DNA of 64,000 nucleotides from Aquimarina acroporae (GTDB taxonomy: Bacteria; Bacteroidota; Bacteroidia; Flavobacteriales; Flavobacteriaceae), in the NCBI RefSeq assembly GCF_023195925.1, contig NZ_JALPRE010000007.1:186001-250000 (forward strand), in the 5' to 3' direction. The notes beneath the pieces are model-generated. The model saw only the letters and a program-made list of their open reading frames with translations. It was not told the DNA's origin and did no database searches. Below are positions 55,305-61,271 of the stretch, piece by piece. The translations under genes were made by a program, and so were the position numbers. The stretch's first letter is position 1, and each line of letters starts with the position of its first letter.

Positions 55305-56069
55305 TTAATCCATTAAAACACTCTTCTGAAACTTTGAGTTGCTAAAGGATTTAAACTCTGGGCTAGTCATATTAAGTATCGTACTATCTTCAGTATTGAT
55401 ATTATCAACGATTTTTACCTCAGAGATATATTTATCTTTTTCATTTTCATAGAGCATCTCATTTTGATATTTGAAAAAAGCGGTTTTAATGAGTTTTTTT
55501 GATTTTCCGTAGAACTCGGCTTTCACTCCATGGTAATCTTCCTTATTTATCCAGTATTTGATTTTTGAATAACTCACCAAATTGTTCTTAGCCACTAACT
55601 CATAGAGCCAATACTCTTGACCATCAATTTCTGTTTCTTTTACTTCACTAATATCATAGTCCTGATAATAATTTGCAGAAGCAACATCGGCATTAGAAGC
55701 AGACCCAGACAAACGTTGCCTTCCAGAAATAGGAACAGGTCTACTTAATCCTTTTTTGATAAACCACATATTATTACCTCGAAGTAGTAACTTTTGGCCT
55801 CCATATTTTTTAGGCTTCAAAAAAGTTATTAATGCAAACTGCTGAGTATCTGTGGTTGAAGCCTCTACTTTCAGATTTAATTCATTTCTAATAGCACCTT
55901 CTTCTATATTCTGTACTTGTACTTCCCAACTTATTCCAGGAACTTGTCCTCCACGATACTGATCAGCTCTTTTGAGTATAGTATCATAATCTGTTTCGAG
56001 TATGGGTTTTGAAGAAATCGTTATAATCATTACCACTAACGCTACGGTTCTAAATATGATTGTTTTCAT
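55305..56069 (-). CDS. LolA-like outer-membrane lipoprotein-sorting protein
   Basis: The 254-residue protein has a signal peptide (1-22) and a LolA/LppX-like half-barrel: DYDTILKRADQYRG, SWEVQVQNIEEGAIRNELNLKVEAS, FALITFLKPKKYGGQKLLLRGNNMWFIKKGLSRPVPISGRQRLSGSASNADVA and YSKIKYWINKEDYHGVKAEFYG. This PF17131-type family carries lipids or lipidated cargo across the periplasm and is often encoded with FtsX-type or RND exporters. Here it lies with an FtsX-type ABC transporter, which suggests transfer of a hydrophobic product or lipoprotein. Confidence 0.88.
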   Translation of the reverse strand: MKTIIFRTVALVVMIITISSKPILETDYDTILKRADQYRGGQVPGISWEVQVQNIEEGAIRNELNLKVEASTTDTQQFALITFLKPKKYGGQKLLLRGNNMWFIKKGLSRPVPISGRQRLSGSASNADVASANYYQDYDISEVKETEIDGQEYWLYELVAKNNLVSYSKIKYWINKEDYHGVKAEFYGKSKKLIKTAFFKYQNEMLYENEKDKYISEVKIVDNINTEDSTILNMTSPEFKSFSNSKFQKSVLMD

Positions 56070-56173
56070 GTGTTATAATATTTTACAGGTATAGAATTTG
56101 CCAAGGAACTATTCTCAATACGCATCAAAAACTTCATCATGGCATGTTTCAATATTTCTATGGTTAATGGTTT

Positions 56174-56620
56174 CTAAAAAGACCAAAGTGTAAGTACTGC
56201 TCCCACAATACCACAAACAAATGTCCCTATGGCCCTGTTTTTATAGTCCTTATAGTAATGAAATGCCTCCTCACTTGTAGCTAATTGTATTTTTGGCCAA
56301 GTAACTAAGGTTCCGTATAAGGTAAAAAGTGTCATAATAGATAGACATAATACTCGAAGTGCAAAAAACACTACTTCTACTCTCCCTTCTGGAGGATGAA
56401 CAATGGTCAATGCCGTTCCTGAGCCCCAAAGCTGAAATATCCCAAAATACACACTGTAGTATACTCGTTTCCCCTGCCCTATTATAAATCGAAATGGAAA
56501 ACGTCCTTCGAGTACACTTTCTTTGGCAGATGGCCAATCGATAAATGTCCCCATAAAAACAGACCCAATCCAAACGATTCCGGCTACCAAATGAATTGAT
56601 AAAATTATTTTCTCTACCAT
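56174..56620 (-). CDS. Four-helix membrane protein (CopD/DUF2269-like)
   Basis: The 148-residue protein has four membrane helices (about 5-25, 52-72, 82-106 and 128-147) and conserved-looking His in the first helix (ILSIHLVAGIVWIGS), the pattern of CopD/DUF2269/cytochrome-b-like small membrane proteins that can bind haem or metal. It lies 12 bp after the sulfur-carrier gene in the PKS run. Function unknown. Confidence 0.72.
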   Translation of the reverse strand: MVEKIILSIHLVAGIVWIGSVFMGTFIDWPSAKESVLEGRFPFRFIIGQGKRVYYSVYFGIFQLWGSGTALTIVHPPEGRVEVVFFALRVLCLSIMTLFTLYGTLVTWPKIQLATSEEAFHYYKDYKNRAIGTFVCGIVGAVLTLWSF

Positions 56621-56632
56621 AAATTCTAATAC

Positions 56633-56917
56633 TTATCCTCCCGCTCTCGACAATAAAAGAGAGATACAAGATCCGTCATTCACTTCTGTTTCAAGTCCCT
56701 TAAGAACATTTATGTTTTTATTTTCTAAAAACAAATTGATATAAGGCTTTACCTGCCCGTCTTCCTCTAATAAGCGTTCCTTAACACTTCCGTATTCGAT
56801 ATCTAAATGATCCAAAAGGTCGGCCACTCTATTTCCTTTAAATTGAATAGATTTTTGATCATCTATAAACTTTGAAAATTGAGTCGGGAACTTGAGTGAT
56901 ACTGTAGTTGTTTTCAT
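56633..56917 (-). CDS. MoaD/ThiS-like sulfur-carrier protein ending in GG
   Basis: The 94-residue protein is a ubiquitin-like beta-grasp carrier: VSLKFPTQFSKFI, VADLLDHLDIEYGSVKERLL, INLFLENKNINVLKGLETEVNDGSCISLLLSRAGG. The C-terminal Gly-Gly is what E1-like MoeB/ThiF enzymes adenylate and turn into a thiocarboxylate. No other molybdopterin or thiamine gene is next to it; instead it lies between the ABC permease (9 bp) and a membrane protein (12 bp) of the PKS run. A sulfur-donor role in tailoring is inferred; the rhodanese-MoeB fusion 9 kb away is a candidate partner. Confidence 0.85.
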   Translation of the reverse strand: MKTTTVSLKFPTQFSKFIDDQKSIQFKGNRVADLLDHLDIEYGSVKERLLEEDGQVKPYINLFLENKNINVLKGLETEVNDGSCISLLLSRAGG

Positions 56918-56926
56918 AATAAGCTT

Positions 56927-58177
56927 TTAATTGATAGTAATTAGTGATTTAACCACGTTTTGTCCGGTAATTTTTCTAGAAGCGATAAATGAAGATACCA
57001 GTGAGGCCAAACAAAACAGAAGTAATACCGGCAATACACTTTTCATTTTAATAATAAGTTCTATAGGCACTTCTGTTGATGCAACTGGTGGAATAAAAGA
57101 AACTTTTAAAGATTTAAGAATAAAGGTTATTAGCAATAGAATAGGTACGGCTATTGCACAACCGAGAATTCCCATGATCAAGCCTTCTAGGCAGAATAAA
57201 TAAATTATTCTTCGTTTAATTAATCCAATTGCTCTTAGAGTACCAATTTCACGGGTTCTCTCGGCTACAGACATTTGCATGGTATTCAATAATGTCAACA
57301 ATACAATGACTGTTATGATTATGGTCAGGACTCTAAAAATAATTCCGAACATCTTCTTTACCTTAGAATACGTAAGAGATACTTCAGACCAAACCTTAGA
57401 AGACACTTCGTATCCTGCCACATTTAAATCCTGGATAAGCTGTTCTTTTACCTTGTAAATATTCTCAGGATCTTTAATTGTGACAATAATACGTTCTGCT
57501 CCTTTGGTATCATATAATTCTTGTGCCATATAGAAATTGGACAAGATAAATTTATCATTAGTCGCCGGGTTACCTGTGTTATAAATATGCCCAACCTCAA
57601 CATCAACCGCATTGGTTATACCATCTATAGTTGATACCAATAATGTGAGATTCTCGCCCTTTTTTATATTCAAATTTTCTGATAATTCTGACCCTATCGC
57701 TACAACAGCTCTGTCTTTACCTTCTGTATCCAATGAAACGGTTTGTAAGCTTCCTGATCTACCATCTACATCGGTAATCACCAGTTTTTTATCATCTTGA
57801 GGCACAATGGCTTCAGTAATAAAAATTGTAGAAGACTTCCCATTACTCACAACGCCAAATAAACTTAAACGTGGTGTAGATATGGTTACCTCAGGGTTTT
57901 TATTTATGATAGAAAGTATTTTGTTAAGATCTTCTGCTCCCCATACATACTCCTCAGGATTCATTTTTCCATATTCAAAATACCCCTTTTTGGCTAAAGT
58001 GAGATGCCCTAACTTTTCGCCAATTATCGCTTGTTCTTTTAGACGAGAAAAAATATTATTTACAATCCCGCCGATTACTCCAAGTGCTGTAAATCCAAGA
58101 GCAATTGTCATTATAGTGACTATAGATCTTTTTTTATGTCTGGCAATATTGCGTAAAGCCAATTTTAAATAGTTCAT
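56927..58177 (-). CDS. FtsX/MacB-type ABC transporter permease
   Basis: The 416-residue permease has the N-terminal helix (SIVTIMTIALGFTALGVIGGIVNNIF), a periplasmic MacB_PCD domain (residues 45-280) and the three-helix FtsX domain at the C-terminus (TIIITVIVLLTLLNTMQMSVAERTREIGTLRAIGLIKRRI...). Such permeases (LolCE, MacB) extrude lipoproteins, peptides or macrolides. It lies 15 bp after its ATPase gene. Confidence 0.9.
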   Translation of the reverse strand: MNYLKLALRNIARHKKRSIVTIMTIALGFTALGVIGGIVNNIFSRLKEQAIIGEKLGHLTLAKKGYFEYGKMNPEEYVWGAEDLNKILSIINKNPEVTISTPRLSLFGVVSNGKSSTIFITEAIVPQDDKKLVITDVDGRSGSLQTVSLDTEGKDRAVVAIGSELSENLNIKKGENLTLLVSTIDGITNAVDVEVGHIYNTGNPATNDKFILSNFYMAQELYDTKGAERIIVTIKDPENIYKVKEQLIQDLNVAGYEVSSKVWSEVSLTYSKVKKMFGIIFRVLTIIITVIVLLTLLNTMQMSVAERTREIGTLRAIGLIKRRIIYLFCLEGLIMGILGCAIAVPILLLITFILKSLKVSFIPPVASTEVPIELIIKMKSVLPVLLLFCLASLVSSFIASRKITGQNVVKSLITIN

Positions 58178-58192
58178 ATCGTTTTTAGCGTA

Positions 58193-58876
58193 TTAATTCA
58201 TAATGTAACCGTCTTCCATATGAATCACTTTATCTACTGTATTTATAATTTTTGGATCATGAGTAGAAAATAAAAATGACATATGTTTTGATCTGTTGAA
58301 ATACTTCATCAACTCGACAATTTCCTGCCCTGTTTTACTATCCAATGCCGATGTAGGTTCATCTGCAATAATTACTTCTGGTTCGGTAACCATGGCTCTA
58401 GCAATTGCAACCCTTTGCTGCTGACCGCCACTCAAATTATTTGGCCTCTGATGGATATAATTTTTTAACCCTACTTCTTCCAATATGGCTTCAGCTTTTT
58501 CAAAACTTTCTTTCTTTGATTTTTTTTGTATCTGTAACGGGAAAGCAACATTTTCTATAGCAGACAAAACTGGTATTAAATTATATTGTTGAAATACAAT
58601 TCCTATTTTTTCACTTCTCAAAGCGGTAATCCTATTATCACAAAAGTTCTTAATGTTTTCCCCACAAAAATGCACCTCCCCAGAAGTTGGAACATCAATT
58701 AAAGAGATAAGATTTAAAAGGGTGCTTTTTCCGCTACCAGAAGGACCAGCAACGACCATAAAATCTCCAGATTCCACAGAGATATTAACTTCTTTTAAAG
58801 CCTTTAATTCTTGATTCCCTAATGCATATGTTTTATCAACATTGGTTAATTCAATAATTTTTTGATTATAATTCAT
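58193..58876 (-). CDS. ABC transporter ATPase (LolD/MacB type)
   Basis: The 227-residue ATPase has Walker A GPSGSGKSTLLNLI near 44-57, Q-loop FQQYNLIPVLSAIENV, signature LSGGQQQRVAIARA near 142, Walker B VIIADEPTSALD near 165 and the H-loop STHDP. It drives the FtsX-type permease downstream. A 191-bp gap with an inverted repeat separates it from the upstream MBL gene, so it may have its own promoter. Confidence 0.95.
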   Translation of the reverse strand: MNYNQKIIELTNVDKTYALGNQELKALKEVNISVESGDFMVVAGPSGSGKSTLLNLISLIDVPTSGEVHFCGENIKNFCDNRITALRSEKIGIVFQQYNLIPVLSAIENVAFPLQIQKKSKKESFEKAEAILEEVGLKNYIHQRPNNLSGGQQQRVAIARAMVTEPEVIIADEPTSALDSKTGQEIVELMKYFNRSKHMSFLFSTHDPKIINTVDKVIHMEDGYIMN

Positions 58877-58957
58877 CTCTGGTATGTTTTACTAGGTTTA
58901 GGTTTTGGTACACAAGAACATTGTGAAGAAACCTTATTATACCTCTAGGTAATACTA

Positions 58958-59059
58958 CTTACCCCCCTTTTTTGCTATCACAGGATGACCCACACTTTTA
59001 TACAAAGCATCTTTTCCTGAACAAATAATCACAAACAGTAGTCTAAAAAAGGGGGTAAG
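58958..59059. repeat. Inverted repeat with 15-bp arms around 71 bp
   Basis: CTTACCCCCCTTTTTT at 58958-58973 and AAAAAAGGGGGTAAG at 59045-59059 are inverted copies, differing only by one C. The element of 102 bp lies between the MBL and ABC genes and starts nine bases past the MBL stop. It could be a terminal-repeat miniature element, an RNA stem, or a regulatory site. Confidence 0.6.
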
Positions 59060-59067
59060 ATTATTTT

Positions 59068-60783
59068 TTAATTTCCGCCAAGATATGCAGCTACATTTAG
59101 AAGATCTTGATATGGTCCTAATCCTCCATGCATGGCAGCAATTTTGCTAACCTTCAAGTCTTTTTCTTTAATATAATCCAAAAGATATGCGGCATTATTG
59201 CTCAATTCTTCTTTAGTTTTAGGAGTAAAACCTCTTACACTTTGCCCATTCCAAATCGCAGAAAATATCCCGTTCCATAGTTGATCTGCTTGTATGAGTA
59301 GTTCATATTCTGGCATGTAGACAAATAACATATCTTTTGCATGCGGCACAAAAGAAGTGTTCTGCGGAAGCAATCTATGAATTTCAATATTCCCATTGTC
59401 TAAATAGGTTACATCACTTACCACTTCGATATCTACGTTTTTCGGACTCTTAGCTAAATTATCTGGTTGTAAAGTGAATTTTCTCTTTAATGTATTTTCT
59501 AAGAATTCTTTTCCTTCTTCAGCAATATATACCTTGTCCGCTTCGTATACAGCTTCGCGAATGCCTCCAAAATGATCATGATGTGTATGAGTAGCTATTA
59601 CACTAATAATTTCTTTACCGGGAAAAGCCTTTTTTGCCTCATCAATTAGACTTCTGGTCCATCTTTGATTTAAGGGTGCATCAACCAAAACAATTCCTTC
59701 TGGAGTTTCTATCCCTACATTCCAGAGGCGGTTATCTGGTCTTCCAAAAATTTTAACTTTAGGACCTATATATTGATCTGTTACTCCTACCGAAGTAAGA
59801 TCAAAATTACCAAGATCTAGAGCCCCATTGTTCGTCGGTTCTGGCCAAGGAATATTCCAAGCACTCCATCTATGATAGAATTGAGAGTTTAATATCCCAA
59901 AATCTGCTTGCTCCTCGTCAAAAGCGATTTCTAAACTTACCTGTTCTGGAGTAAAGGTATCTTCTGGTAAAGGCGGGTTAAATTTGATATCGGTAAATTT
60001 TTCTCTTTTTAACGTATCACCATTAAGTTGGTAATCTGCCGTTGCTGGATATTTTAACCTTCCAGTTTTTGTCCAATCTTCATAAAATACTTCAAATGTT
60101 GAATCTCCTTGTAAAAAGTCTGATTCTTTAATTCTAGCACTTACAGGCATATTCGTATCAGGATCAATTACCAAATCAATGGTTAGACCTTCTACTCTGG
60201 TATTTACAGAAAAAGTGTTCGTTCTAGTGCTTGCATCAACTCCTTCATTCTCTAATATTTCTTTTAGCAACGCTATTGGGTTGGCCATCTTCTGATTTTT
60301 GATATGCGCCTCGATTTCGGTAGAAAACAACGCATGTGGATCAATAATATCAAAATAGTAAGAAGCCCAATAAAAATAATTCGAAGTAGACCCCTTTTTA
60401 TCATTAATGATGATTAACGGTCCTTCAGTATCATAAACTGCTGGGTGATTGAAGCTTATGGAATGGTAATCGAATCGTATTTTACGTTCTGCCAACTCAG
60501 TATAAAAATCATAGTGATACAAGTTACTAGTCAAAGGGCTAGGAAATGTTGGAATATCCTGCTCATATTCAAATGTATTTCCCTCGGTATGATACGATAA
60601 AGTTACTGCATTTTTAACAGCGTCTACACCTCCTACGGCTCTAAGTACATCTTTTAGAAAGACCGTGTCATCTGGGATGTTTGTGTCATCATCGGCACAC
60701 GATGCAAAAATTAAGACGCTTAATAAGATTAAAAAGCTTTTAGCGTTCAGGAATACATAATTCCTGGTTTGTAAATTTTTCAT
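59068..60783 (-). CDS. Metallo-beta-lactamase-fold lipoprotein
   Basis: The 571-residue protein has a lipoprotein signal (lipobox FASC, Cys29), a large N-terminal domain to about 340 of unknown fold, and an MBL hydrolase domain: ATHTHHDHFGGI (HxHxDH, coded near 59570-59595), MLFVYMPEYELLIQADQLW with the metal-ligand Asp and AAMHGGLGPYQD with the last His. It resembles the periplasmic MBL-fold hydrolases of Bacteroidota. In the PKS run it might modify or inactivate the product, or release it; this is inference. Confidence 0.85.
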   Translation of the reverse strand: MKNLQTRNYVFLNAKSFLILLSVLIFASCADDDTNIPDDTVFLKDVLRAVGGVDAVKNAVTLSYHTEGNTFEYEQDIPTFPSPLTSNLYHYDFYTELAERKIRFDYHSISFNHPAVYDTEGPLIIINDKKGSTSNYFYWASYYFDIIDPHALFSTEIEAHIKNQKMANPIALLKEILENEGVDASTRTNTFSVNTRVEGLTIDLVIDPDTNMPVSARIKESDFLQGDSTFEVFYEDWTKTGRLKYPATADYQLNGDTLKREKFTDIKFNPPLPEDTFTPEQVSLEIAFDEEQADFGILNSQFYHRWSAWNIPWPEPTNNGALDLGNFDLTSVGVTDQYIGPKVKIFGRPDNRLWNVGIETPEGIVLVDAPLNQRWTRSLIDEAKKAFPGKEIISVIATHTHHDHFGGIREAVYEADKVYIAEEGKEFLENTLKRKFTLQPDNLAKSPKNVDIEVVSDVTYLDNGNIEIHRLLPQNTSFVPHAKDMLFVYMPEYELLIQADQLWNGIFSAIWNGQSVRGFTPKTKEELSNNAAYLLDYIKEKDLKVSKIAAMHGGLGPYQDLLNVAAYLGGN

Positions 60784-60821
60784 ATTGATTAAAGTTTTAA
60801 AAGTTAGATATTAAAAGCAGA

Positions 60822-61271
60822 TTAAATGATTTGATATTGTGAAAAGATTTCGAACATTGATTCGGGAAAAGGAACGGGAACCATTTTGCCATTTATTTCT
60901 TTCATAGCTGCAGTGGCTTGAGTTCCTTCACAAACCAGATGTAATTGCGAATTTTCTTTTTTGTAATAGCGAAAGCCCATGAGTAATCGACTCTCGTTTT
61001 GAGCTTCGAGGGTCATATGCATACTTACCCTATCAAAGGCGCGAAGTTGCCCAAGATACTTTACACTTACATCTAGTGTAATAAGTGCCAACCCATTATT
61101 AATTTCTTCAATTACATCTGGGCAATTTTCATAGAGAAACATCTCTCTGCATTTGCCTTGCCAAACAATGTAATTTGCAAAATAAATATTGCCAACCAGG
61201 TTGGTCTCTTCGAAAGTAGTATTAAAATTATATTCATAATAAGCACTCTCGTTGGTTTTAATCATTGGCAT
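60822..61271 (-). CDS. Enediyne-type hot-dog thioesterase (CalE7/SgcE10-like)
   Basis: The 149-residue hot-dog protein shows the segment YYEYNFNTTFEETNLVGN, then IYFANYIVWQGKCREMFL, which is the signature of the enediyne-PKS-associated thioesterases (CalE7, SgcE10, DynE7); these hydrolyse and decarboxylate the polyene from the PKS. TLDVSVKYLGQLRAFDRVSMHM and GTQATAAM follow as expected. Start ATG at 61271 (or 61265) overlaps the 3' end of the PKS gene by 14 (or 8) bases, so the two are translationally coupled. Confidence 0.88.
   Translation of the reverse strand: MPMIKTNESAYYEYNFNTTFEETNLVGNIYFANYIVWQGKCREMFLYENCPDVIEEINNGLALITLDVSVKYLGQLRAFDRVSMHMTLEAQNESRLLMGFRYYKKENSQLHLVCEGTQATAAMKEINGKMVPVPFPESMFEIFSQYQII

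Noticed and set aside
56271..56669. 132-codon minus-strand ORF overlapping the small membrane protein and sulfur carrier genes
   Set aside because: It is an alternative frame over two well-supported genes and shows no family features.
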